Positions 1-5,298 of a stretch of 5,298 nt of DNA are shown in pieces. The position numbers and the translations under genes were made by a program. This stretch comes from Streptomyces katrae (GTDB taxonomy: Bacteria; Actinomycetota; Actinomycetes; Streptomycetales; Streptomycetaceae), in contig NZ_JZWV01001235.1 of the NCBI RefSeq assembly GCF_000966975.1, positions 1 through 5,298 on the forward strand. Reading direction: 5' to 3'. The number at the start of each line of letters is the position of its first letter. The first letter of the stretch is position 1. The notes under the pieces are model-generated. The model had not been told where the DNA came from. It ran no database searches and saw only the letters and a list, made by a program, of their open reading frames with translations.

Positions 1-991
1 GCCCACCTCACCGGATACCGGCCCACCGCCGAGACCGAGCGGCTCACCCTGCTCGTCCTCGCCGCCGGCCGGGACCCCGTCCTCGTCGTCCCCGCCCTCG
101 AAGCCCCCGACGCCGCCAAGGCCCCCGGCGCCGGCGCCCTCACCCTGCGCGACTGGACCGACGGCAAGGACCCGTACGCCGTCACCGCCCCGCTCCTCGA
201 CGCCGGCGGCCGCTTCGGCGTCAGCGACAACACCTGGGCGCTCCACCTCCTCGGCCTGCAGAAGGAGTTGCCCACCACCTCCTACGCCCCGCTCACCGGG
301 GCCCTGCCCATGCTCCGCGCCGTCAAGGACGACCGCGAACTCGCCCGCCTCGCAGCCGCCGGAGCCCTACGCGCAGATCCTCCACGTCCCCTTCGCCGGC
401 CGCCGCGAGAGCGACGTCGCCGCCGACCTCGCCGGCCTGCTGCGCGCCCACGGCCACTCCCAGGTGGACTTCACCGTCGTAGGCTCCGGCCCCAACGGCG
501 CCAACCCGCACCACGAGGCCGGCGACCGCGTCATCCGGCACGGCGACATGGTCGTCCTCGACTTCGGCGGCCTCAAGCACGAGTACGGCTCCGACATCTC
601 CCGCACCGTGCACGTCGGCGAACCCACCGCCGAGGAACAGCGCGTCCACGACATCGTCCGCGAAGCCCAGCAGGCCGGCTTCGCGGCCGTCCGCCCCGGC
701 GCCGCCTGCCAGGACGTCGACCGCGCCGCCCGCGCCGTCATCACCGAGTTCGGCTACGGCGACCGCTTCATCCACCGCACCGGCCACGGCATCGGCGTCA
801 CCACGCACGAGCCGCCGTACATGGTCGAGGGCGAGGAACAGCCCCTCGTCCCCGGCATGTGCTTCTCCGTGGAGCCCGGCGTCTACCTGCCCGGCCGCTT
901 CGGCGTCCGCATCGAGGACATCGTCACCGTCACGGAGGACGGCGGCCGCCGCCTCAACAACGCCCCGCGGGAGCTGGCGATCGTCGAATAG
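1..991 (+). pseudogene. M24 aminopeptidase P-type (Xaa-Pro dipeptidase-like) gene, 5'-cut and frameshifted
   Basis: The family consists of cytoplasmic metallopeptidases that remove an N-terminal residue before proline. Bases 1 to about 366 read in frame 1 as a creatinase-type N-terminal domain (starting AHLTGYRPTAETERL, with LRAVKDDREL near its end). From about 362 to the TAG at 989-991 the pita-bread catalytic domain continues in frame 2. All five expected metal ligands are visible there: Asp at 560 (VVLDFGG), Asp at 593 (GSDISRTVH), His at 785 (GHGIGV), Glu at 872 (SVEPGVYL) and Glu at 914 (RIEDIV). The two halves cannot be read as one protein because the frame changes inside a conserved helix near 350-365. 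The window edge removes the start codon; against a usual length of about 360-370 aa, perhaps 30-40 residues lie outside. A GTG at 464 opens the second half but sits inside conserved sequence with no obvious ribosome site, so it is unlikely to be a real start. It is either a true pseudogene or a sequencing error. Family assignment is firm; the exact substrate is not known. Confidence 0.88.
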
Positions 992-1010
992 CCCCCCTCC
1001 GGCGGGGACT
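990..1010. terminator. Possible bidirectional hairpin between converging genes
   Basis: An imperfect inverted repeat centred on base 1000 fills the gap between the M24 stop (989-991) and the treZ stop (1010-1012). CCCC at 993-996 pairs with GGGG at 1004-1007. Outside these, A990-T1010 and G991-C1009 also pair across one mismatch. The loop is about 7 nt. There is no T run on either side, which is common for GC-rich actinomycete terminators. The stem is short, so this is a weak call based on position and symmetry. Confidence 0.3.
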
Positions 1011-2761
1011 CAAGGCCCCAGCACCACCGCCGACTCGCCCGGCACGTGCAGGCGCCCGTCCGGGCCCGGATGCTCCACCGGCTCCCACGACGCCAGCACC
1101 CGCACCCCGTTGCGGCCCAGCGCGACCGTCACCGACTCCGTCCCCAGGTTCACCACCACCCGCACGTCACCCCGCCGGAACGTCAGCCACCGCCGCTCCT
1201 CGTCGAAGGCGACCCGGACCGCCGCCAGGTCCGGGTCGCGCAGGTCCGGCTGCGCACGGCGCAGCCGGATCAGCGTCCGGTACCACTCCAGCAGCCAGGC
1301 GTGCGACTCCCGCTCGGGCTCGGCCCAGTCCAGGCAGGAGCGGTCCCGGGTCGCCGGATCCTGCGGATCCGGCACTTCTTCCGCCTTCCAGCCGTGCGCC
1401 GCGAACTCCCGCCGCCGGCCGCTGCGCACTGCCTCGGCCAGCTCCGGATCGCGGTGGTCGGTGAAGTACTGCCAGGGCGTCCCCGCCCCCCACTCCTCGC
1501 CCATGAACAGCATCGGCACGAACGGACCCGTCAGCGCCAGCGTTGCCGCGCAGGCCAGCAGCCCGGGGGACAGCGAGGCGGACAGCCGGTCGCCCAGCGC
1601 CCGGTTGCCGACCTGGTCGTGGGTCTGCGTGTAGCCCAGGAAACGGTGCGCGGGGGTGCGGCGGCGGTCCACCGGCCGGCCGTGGGTGCGGCCCCGGAAG
1701 GAGGACCAGGTGCCGTCGTGGAAGAAGCCCCGGGTCAGGGTCTTGGCCACCGCGGCCAGTGGGGCGGCGGCGAAGTCGGCGTAGTAGCCCTGGGATTCGC
1801 CCGTCAGCGCGGTGTGCAGGGCGTGGTGGAAGTCGTCGTTCCACTGCGCGTGCAGGCCGAGGCCCCCCGCCGCCCGCGGCGTGGTCAGGCGCGGGTCGCA
1901 CTGGTCGGACTCGGCGATCAGGAACAGCGGCCGCGCCGACTCGGCGGCCAGCGCGTCCACGGCCGCCGACAGCTCCTCCAGGAAGGTCAGCGCCCGCCCG
2001 TCGGCCAGCGCGTGCACCGCGTCCAGCCGCAGCCCGTCGACCCGGTAGTCCCGCAGCCAGGCCAGGGCGCTCCCGATCAGGTAGGCCCGCACCTCGTCGG
2101 AACCCGGCGCGTCCAGGTTCACCGCGGCGCCCCACGGCGTGTGGTGGGTGTCGGTGAAGTACGGGCCGAAGGCGGGCAGGTGGTTGCCGGAGGGGCCCAG
2201 GTGGTTGTGGACCACGTCCAGGACGACCCCCAGGCCCGCCGCGTGCGCCGCCTCCACGAACCGGGCCAGCCCCGCCGGCCCCCCGTACGGCTCGTGCACC
2301 GCCCACGGCGCCACCCCGTCGTACCCCCAGCCGTGCCGCCCCGGGAAGGGGCACACCGGCATCAGCTCCACGTGCGTCACGCCCAGCGAGGTCAGGTGCC
2401 CCAGGCGGGCGGCCGCGGCGTCGAAGGTGCCCTCGGGGGTGAAGGTGCCGATGTGCAGCTCGTACAGCACCGCGTCCTGCAACGGGAGGCGCGGGGGCGC
2501 GGTACGGGGGGTGAGGGGCCCGAAGTCGACCACGGCGGAGAGCCCGTCGGTCCCGTCCGGCAGCCGCCGCCCGCGCGGGTCCGGGCGCACCGCCGTCCCG
2601 TCGCCGAGCCGGAACCCGTACCGGTCCCCGTCGGCCGCCGGGGCCTCGACGGTCCACCAGCCCGGGCGGCCGGGGTCCGGGTCGCGCGTCATCTCGTAGT
2701 CGGTGTCGTTCAGCCGCAGGGCGACCCGACCTGTCAGCGGTGCCCACACCTCGAACTGCAC
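1010..2761 (-). CDS. treZ: Malto-oligosyltrehalose trehalohydrolase (TreZ, GH13)
   Basis: TreZ hydrolyses the alpha-1,4 bond next to the terminal trehalose of maltooligosyltrehalose, releasing trehalose and a shorter maltodextrin. It is the second step of the TreY-TreZ pathway and acts in the cytoplasm. The 583-aa product has the normal family length. Residues 1-85 form an N-terminal CBM48/E-set-like domain (VQFEVWAPLTGRVALRL). The GH13 barrel follows: ELHIGTF at 101-107, DVVHNH at 182-187, nucleophile Asp247 in DGLRLDAVH, acid Glu284 in LIAESD, and His381-Asp382 in THDQVGN. These spacings match archaeal TreZ closely. FRGRTHG (355-361), MGEEWG (420-425) and PDPQDPATRD (464-473) are typical TreZ segments. 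About 490-583 is the C-terminal beta domain. I chose the GTG at 2761 because it begins at the conserved VQFEVWAP and has AAGGGGA 6 nt upstream; the frame stays open to 2863, but the extra residues are Arg/Pro-rich and unlike the family. No treY or treX is in the window. It diverges from the FHA gene across 109 bp. Confidence 0.95.
   Translation of the reverse strand: MQFEVWAPLTGRVALRLNDTDYEMTRDPDPGRPGWWTVEAPAADGDRYGFRLGDGTAVRPDPRGRRLPDGTDGLSAVVDFGPLTPRTAPPRLPLQDAVLYELHIGTFTPEGTFDAAAARLGHLTSLGVTHVELMPVCPFPGRHGWGYDGVAPWAVHEPYGGPAGLARFVEAAHAAGLGVVLDVVHNHLGPSGNHLPAFGPYFTDTHHTPWGAAVNLDAPGSDEVRAYLIGSALAWLRDYRVDGLRLDAVHALADGRALTFLEELSAAVDALAAESARPLFLIAESDQCDPRLTTPRAAGGLGLHAQWNDDFHHALHTALTGESQGYYADFAAAPLAAVAKTLTRGFFHDGTWSSFRGRTHGRPVDRRRTPAHRFLGYTQTHDQVGNRALGDRLSASLSPGLLACAATLALTGPFVPMLFMGEEWGAGTPWQYFTDHRDPELAEAVRSGRRREFAAHGWKAEEVPDPQDPATRDRSCLDWAEPERESHAWLLEWYRTLIRLRRAQPDLRDPDLAAVRVAFDEERRWLTFRRGDVRVVVNLGTESVTVALGRNGVRVLASWEPVEHPGPDGRLHVPGESAVVLGP
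1353..1373. repeat. Perfect inverted repeat inside treZ (9-bp arms, 3-nt loop)
   Basis: GCCGGATCC at 1353-1361 and GGATCCGGC at 1365-1373 are exact reverse complements separated by TGC. On the treZ strand the repeat encodes the PDPQDPA segment (residues 464-470), so part of the symmetry comes from the repeated Asp-Pro. Perfect pairing depends on both Asp codons being GAT; the catalytic Asp247 and Asp382 codons are GAC. On the + strand, antisense to treZ, the stem is followed by ACTTCTT, giving a terminator-like arrangement against read-through from the M24 gene. Function is inferred only. Confidence 0.6.
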
Positions 2762-2767
2762 GGACGG

Positions 2768-2774
2768 TCCCCTT
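2768..2774 (-). promoter_or_regulatory. Ribosome binding site fixing the treZ GTG start
   Basis: Read on the - strand this is AAGGGGA, a close match to the anti-Shine-Dalgarno complement, six bases before the GTG at 2761-2759. It supports that GTG over upstream in-frame candidates such as the ATG at 2794 and the start at 2863. Confidence 0.65.
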
Positions 2775-2789
2775 GTCCTCGGCCGACGT

Positions 2790-2806
2790 GGCATGCGTAT
2801 CGTGCC
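2790..2806. promoter_or_regulatory. Imperfect 17-bp palindrome in the treZ/FHA divergent region
   Basis: GGCATG (2790-2795) and CGTGCC (2801-2806) flank CGTAT, with five Watson-Crick pairs and one T/G position. It lies 29 bp before the treZ start codon, where a repressor site for treZ could sit. I do not recognise it as the binding site of a known regulator family, and symmetry of this size can occur by chance in GC-rich DNA. Confidence 0.22.
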
Positions 2807-2834
2807 CATCATTCCGGGACCGCCGGGGGAGTTC

Positions 2835-2864
2835 TGGACACTCCGCACCCGACGGGCCGACAAT
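2835..2864 (+). promoter_or_regulatory. Probable housekeeping-type promoter giving a leaderless DUF1707-FHA transcript
   Basis: TGGACA at 2835-2840 (five of six bases of TTGACA) is followed after 18 bp by GACAAT at 2859-2864 as a -10 element. If the GTG at 2871 is the first transcribed base, GACAAT occupies exactly -12 to -7. There is no Shine-Dalgarno-like sequence before the GTG (CAATCACCCT precedes it), which fits leaderless translation, a frequent mode in actinomycetes. The GGAGT/ACTCC inverted repeat at 2828-2844 overlaps the -35 element and could be an operator. Confidence 0.45.
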
Positions 2865-2870
2865 CACCCT

Positions 2871-3443
2871 GTGACGTCCAGTTTCGAGTTCCCCGCCTAC
2901 CCCGTCCCGCGCCTGTCCGACGCGGAACGGGACCGGGCGCTGGGCCAGCTCAGGGAGGGTGCGGCCCTCGGGAAGCTGTCGCACGACACCTTCATGCGCC
3001 GGATGGAACTCGCGCTGGTCGCCCGCCGCTCGGAGGACCTGGCCGTGCTCCTGGCCGACCTCCAGACCCGTGAGGGCCCGCTCGGCGCCGAAAGCCCGTG
3101 GACCCACCGGCTGTTCGGCTGGGTGGGGCGGGCCTCGGCCGTGTCGGTGGGGGTCCGGCGGGCCTGGCAGGCCGAACGGCTCCCGAAGCTGCTGCTCCCG
3201 CATCCGGCCGCCGGCCCGCTGCGGATCGGCCGCGACCCGGGCAACGGGCTGCGCCTCAGCCATGACACCGTCTCGCGGGCGCACGCGGAGCTCAGCCTGC
3301 GCGACGGGGTCTGGCTGCTCAAGGACCTCGGCTCCACCAACGGCACCACCGTCAACGGCCGCCGGGTCACGGGGGTGGCCGTGGTGCGGGTCGGGGACCA
3401 GGTGGGGTTCGGGCGCATGAGCTTCCGCCTGACGGCCGGCTGA
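2871..3443 (+). CDS. DUF1707 and FHA domain protein
   Basis: The product has 190 aa. Residues about 14-64 (LSDAERDRALGQLREG, then GKLSHDTFMRRMELAL and RRSEDLAVLLADL) form a DUF1707 domain, a short actinobacterial helical module of unknown function. Residues about 112-187 form an FHA domain with the usual phosphothreonine-contact residues: Gly120-Arg121 in RIGRDPGN, Ser135-Arg136-Ala137-His138, and the GSTNGTTVNG loop at 154-163 with Asn157. FHA domains bind phosphothreonine peptides made by Ser/Thr kinases, so an adaptor or signalling role is likely. The 70-110 linker has no clear membrane segment and there is no signal peptide, so the protein should be cytoplasmic. I chose the GTG at 2871 because it lies just before DUF1707, and the upstream open frame (from 2703) runs antisense through treZ. 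No kinase or phosphatase gene is in the window. GNAT follows after 66 bp on the same strand and may be co-transcribed. Confidence 0.9.
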   Translation: MTSSFEFPAYPVPRLSDAERDRALGQLREGAALGKLSHDTFMRRMELALVARRSEDLAVLLADLQTREGPLGAESPWTHRLFGWVGRASAVSVGVRRAWQAERLPKLLLPHPAAGPLRIGRDPGNGLRLSHDTVSRAHAELSLRDGVWLLKDLGSTNGTTVNGRRVTGVAVVRVGDQVGFGRMSFRLTAG

Positions 3444-3464
3444 CTGCAGCTGACGGACCGGGAC

Positions 3465-3479
3465 CCCGCGCCGCGCGGG
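3465..3479 (+). terminator. Short GC hairpin between the FHA and GNAT genes
   Basis: CCCGCG (3465-3470) and CGCGGG (3474-3479) are perfect reverse complements with a 3-nt loop, 21 bp after the FHA stop codon. There is no T tract, and a G-rich stretch follows. It could attenuate transcription between the two genes, or simply be GC-rich chance symmetry. Confidence 0.25.
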
Positions 3480-3509
3480 AGCCCGGGGGCGGGGGCAGGA
3501 TGACCTCCC

Positions 3510-4001
3510 ATGGACCACGCCTCCGCACACCGCTCCGAATCCCCCGCCGGCTCACGCATCCGCTTCGCCCGGCCCCAGGACATGTCCCGGCTCGCCGAGC
3601 TCATCCACGAGCACGTGGCCTACGAGAAGTCGGCCCCCAGGCCGGCCGGCCTCGCCGAACGCCTCGGGCCCCGGCTGTTCGCCGAGGGGGCCCGGCTCTG
3701 GGTACTGCTCGCCGAGACCCCCGACGGCACGGTGGCGGGATACGCCGCCTGCTCGGAGGAGTTCGGGTTCTGGGACGCGTCCCCCTACCTGCACATGGAC
3801 TGCCTCTACCTGGCGGAGGAGGCACGCGGCCACGGCCTCGGCGCCGCCCTGATGGGGGCCGTGGCGGACCTCGCCCGCGAGCGCGGCCTCGGCCACGTCG
3901 AGTGGCAGACCCCGGACTGGAACGAGGGCGCGATCCGCTTCTACGACCGCCTCGACGGCGCCGGCGGCCGGGCCAAGCGCCGCTACGCCTGGCCCGTCTG
4001 A
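3510..4001 (+). CDS. GNAT family N-acetyltransferase, SSAT-like
   Basis: Members transfer an acetyl group from acetyl-CoA to an amine. The 163-aa product opens with a variable 15-residue tail, then IRFARPQDMSRLAELIHEH (17-35), the usual beta1-alpha1 of GNAT proteins. Motif A is HMDCLYLAEEARGHGLGAAL (95-114), with the acetyl-CoA pyrophosphate loop Arg106-Gly-His-Gly-Leu-Gly111. The C-terminal EWQTPDWNEGAIRFYDRLDG (131-150) resembles the conserved W..LDWN..AI.FY.. block of spermidine/diamine acetyltransferases, and HVAYEK at 35-40 also fits that group. The substrate could therefore be a polyamine, an amino acid or another small amine; the sequence does not decide. The ATG at 3510 has AGGA ending 9 nt upstream (3497-3500). 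No signal peptide or membrane segment is present. The gene ends inside the 3' end of the opposite-strand M14 gene, overlapping by 19 bp. Confidence 0.9.
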   Translation: MDHASAHRSESPAGSRIRFARPQDMSRLAELIHEHVAYEKSAPRPAGLAERLGPRLFAEGARLWVLLAETPDGTVAGYAACSEEFGFWDASPYLHMDCLYLAEEARGHGLGAALMGAVADLARERGLGHVEWQTPDWNEGAIRFYDRLDGAGGRAKRRYAWPV

Positions 4002-5218
4002 ACGCACCGGCGGGCGGCGAGGACCGTCCGGGACTGGTGCTCCACCTGCGTGGCCACCGGCACCGGGCGGGCCCGGAAACGGGCCGAGAACTCCTCGCAC
4101 CACCCCGTCACCAGCCGGTCCAGGGCCGCCTCCGCCGGATGCCCCTGCGCCCGCACCACCCGCAGCAGCATCGCGGCGGCGCGCAGCGACAGGCGCCGCC
4201 CGAAGGCGTCGACACTGCTCAGGGCGGCCGTGGTCGCCCCGGCGGGCGTCCCGGGGCCCGTCCAGCCGGCGGTGACCTGCGGGATCAGCCGCAGCGTCCA
4301 GTCCACCGCCCGCAGCAGCGCGGCGGCGTCCGGGTCCGCCGCCCCGACCCCCTCGCGCAGCTCGGCGACCCGTGCCGCCTCCCCGGCCAGCCGCCCGGCC
4401 AGCCCCCGCAGGGCGCCCCGGGGGTCCGGGTGCGGGGCGGGGTCGTCCACCAGGTCGGAGGCCCACATGGGCACCTCCACGATCGCGGTGGTGGTCGCCC
4501 GGTGGCACCAGGTGCTCAGCCGCGTGTCCTCGGAGTGCGAGCCCATGACCCCCGCGTCCGGCATCACGAAGATCCCCGGGCCGGGCGAGGCCCAGCCGGC
4601 GGCGTCGGAGGCCCCGGTCTCCACCGGGATCCGCAGCTCGGCGGCCGACTTCCCGAACGGCTCGGCCAGCCCCGGCAGGTCCCGGGTGAGCTGTACCCAC
4701 GAGCCGCCGAGATCCGTGGCGTGCAGGGACACCTGGAGCACGGGACGCAGCTCGTCGATGAGCCCGGTCAGCGCCACCGTCTCGGGCGGGAGCCGGTCCG
4801 GGGGCAGCAACGACGGCGCCCACTCGGGCTGTTCGGGGCCGGGCGGACGGTAGAAGTGCCGGTGGTAGTCGAGGAGGGAGCACGGGCGGGGGGTGCGGTG
4901 CAGCTCCGCCCCGTCGGGATCGGCACAGAGCAGGAAGTGCCACCCGGTCCCATCGCCCGGGCCCCCGCTCACCCGCCGCGCGAGCTCCAGTACGGTCGCC
5001 CCGCCGACGGGCTCGTTGGCATGCGCCCCGGCGACCACCAGCACCTCACCCGCACCCCGCCCCGCCACGGACAGCACCCACAGGGGCCGCCCGCCCCGCG
5101 ACTCCCCGACCTGACGCAGCCGCACCCGGGCGGGGTGTTCGTCCGCCATCGCACGGGCGGCCAGGGCGAGTTCGTGCGGGGTGGGATAACGCATGTCACG
5201 GAGGAGGCTCACCCCCAT
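3983..5218 (-). CDS. M14 family zinc peptidase-like protein
   Basis: The M14 family includes zinc carboxypeptidases and succinylglutamate desuccinylase/aspartoacylase-like amidohydrolases. With the ATG at 5218 the product is 411 aa. The zinc ligands are visible as His66-x-x-Glu69 in VVAGAHANEPVGG and His166 in LQVSLHATDLGG. The catalytic Glu is probably Glu248 in TTAIVEVPMW, and ADPDGAELHR at 99-108 corresponds to the family PDG motif. The catalytic domain spans about 10-255. The last roughly 150 residues are Ala/Leu/Arg-rich, look helical and match nothing I recognise. There is no signal peptide, which suggests an intracellular enzyme acting on small peptides or N-acylated amino acids; the substrate is unknown. 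Start choice is uncertain: the ATG at 5218 follows a G-rich stretch; GTG at 5212 and ATG at 5194 are alternatives, and the frame is open to the window edge. It converges on GNAT, overlapping it by 19 bp, and stands alone on its strand here. Confidence 0.85.
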   Translation of the reverse strand: MGVSLLRDMRYPTPHELALAARAMADEHPARVRLRQVGESRGGRPLWVLSVAGRGAGEVLVVAGAHANEPVGGATVLELARRVSGGPGDGTGWHFLLCADPDGAELHRTPRPCSLLDYHRHFYRPPGPEQPEWAPSLLPPDRLPPETVALTGLIDELRPVLQVSLHATDLGGSWVQLTRDLPGLAEPFGKSAAELRIPVETGASDAAGWASPGPGIFVMPDAGVMGSHSEDTRLSTWCHRATTTAIVEVPMWASDLVDDPAPHPDPRGALRGLAGRLAGEAARVAELREGVGAADPDAAALLRAVDWTLRLIPQVTAGWTGPGTPAGATTAALSSVDAFGRRLSLRAAAMLLRVVRAQGHPAEAALDRLVTGWCEEFSARFRARPVPVATQVEHQSRTVLAARRCVQTGQA

Positions 5219-5266
5219 GCCATGCCCGCCCCACCCCCGCCCTACTGCACCCGAACATCTTTGCCG

Positions 5267-5280
5267 GTGCCGCACGGCAC
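5267..5280. promoter_or_regulatory. 14-bp inverted repeat upstream of the M14 gene
   Basis: GTGCCG (5267-5272) and CGGCAC (5275-5280) are exact reverse complements around a CA centre, 49 bp before the chosen M14 start codon. A two-base loop is too small for a stable RNA hairpin with full arms, so a dimeric protein binding site is the more natural reading. No clear promoter could be placed in 5219-5298, although TAGGGC (- strand, 5244-5239) is a weak -10 candidate. Confidence 0.3.
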
Positions 5281-5298
5281 GGGGCCCCGCCCTCACCC

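Noticed and set aside
323..808. 161-aa open frame on the - strand
   Set aside because: It is antisense to the M24 catalytic region, whose metal ligands are clear, and is an Ala/Gly/Asp/Val-rich shadow.
464..991. Separate 175-aa gene starting at the internal GTG
   Set aside because: The GTG codes for a Val in a conserved segment of the M24 catalytic domain, and sequence upstream of it in the same frame back to about 362 also matches the family, so this is the downstream half of a frameshifted gene.
2762..2863. 34-residue N-terminal extension of TreZ
   Set aside because: The extension is Arg/Pro-rich. The GTG at 2761 starts right at the conserved beginning of the family and has a good ribosome binding site.
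2703..2870. 56-residue N-terminal extension of the FHA protein
   Set aside because: It lies antisense to the start of treZ and across the intergenic promoter region. The DUF1707 domain starts just after the GTG at 2871, and the extension has no family-like sequence.
1046..3073. 675-aa open frame on the + strand
   Set aside because: It runs antisense through the whole of treZ and into the FHA gene in another frame. Its translation is Arg/Pro/Gly/Val-rich with no domain, as expected for a shadow frame in very GC-rich DNA.
1167..3530. 787-aa open frame on the - strand
   Set aside because: It overlaps treZ in a different frame and reads antisense across the FHA gene. The low-complexity Arg/Gly/Ala translation has no recognisable motif, while treZ has all catalytic residues.
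3552..4943. 463-aa open frame on the - strand
   Set aside because: It covers the M14 gene in another frame and the GNAT gene antisense. Its composition is Gly/Ala/Arg-rich with no domain.

Overview
The base composition (very GC-rich by eye, with C or G at nearly every third codon position) and the gene families present point to a high-GC actinomycete, most likely Streptomyces or a close relative. No rRNA, tRNA, CRISPR array, transposase, phage gene or integration site is visible. Codon use is uniform across the window, so this looks like ordinary chromosomal sequence rather than a mobile island.

Layout, left to right. (1) A + strand M24 aminopeptidase P-type gene, cut by the left window edge and broken by a frameshift near base 362. 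(2) Converging on it across an 18-bp gap, a complete - strand treZ gene (GH13 maltooligosyltrehalose trehalohydrolase, 583 aa, catalytic Asp/Glu/Asp all present). (3) A 109-bp divergent intergenic region with a probable promoter for a leaderless transcript and a small imperfect palindrome. (4) A + strand DUF1707-FHA protein (190 aa). (5) 66 bp downstream, a + strand GNAT acetyltransferase resembling the spermidine/diamine acetyltransferase (SSAT) type (163 aa). (6) A - strand M14-family zinc peptidase-like protein (about 411 aa), whose 3' end overlaps that of the GNAT gene by 19 bp. Its upstream region runs to the right edge.

TreZ is the trehalose-releasing step of the TreY-TreZ route from glycogen or maltodextrin, but neither treY nor treX is in the window. 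The FHA protein is probably a phosphothreonine-reading adaptor, with no kinase nearby. The two peptidase families and the acetyltransferase do not form a recognisable pathway with treZ. I see no convincing new multi-gene system. The most useful second looks are the broken M24 gene, with a specific 14-nt deletion model; the apparent leaderless DUF1707-FHA gene sharing a control region with treZ; a perfect 9-bp-arm inverted repeat inside treZ; and the M14 protein with an unassigned C-terminal third.
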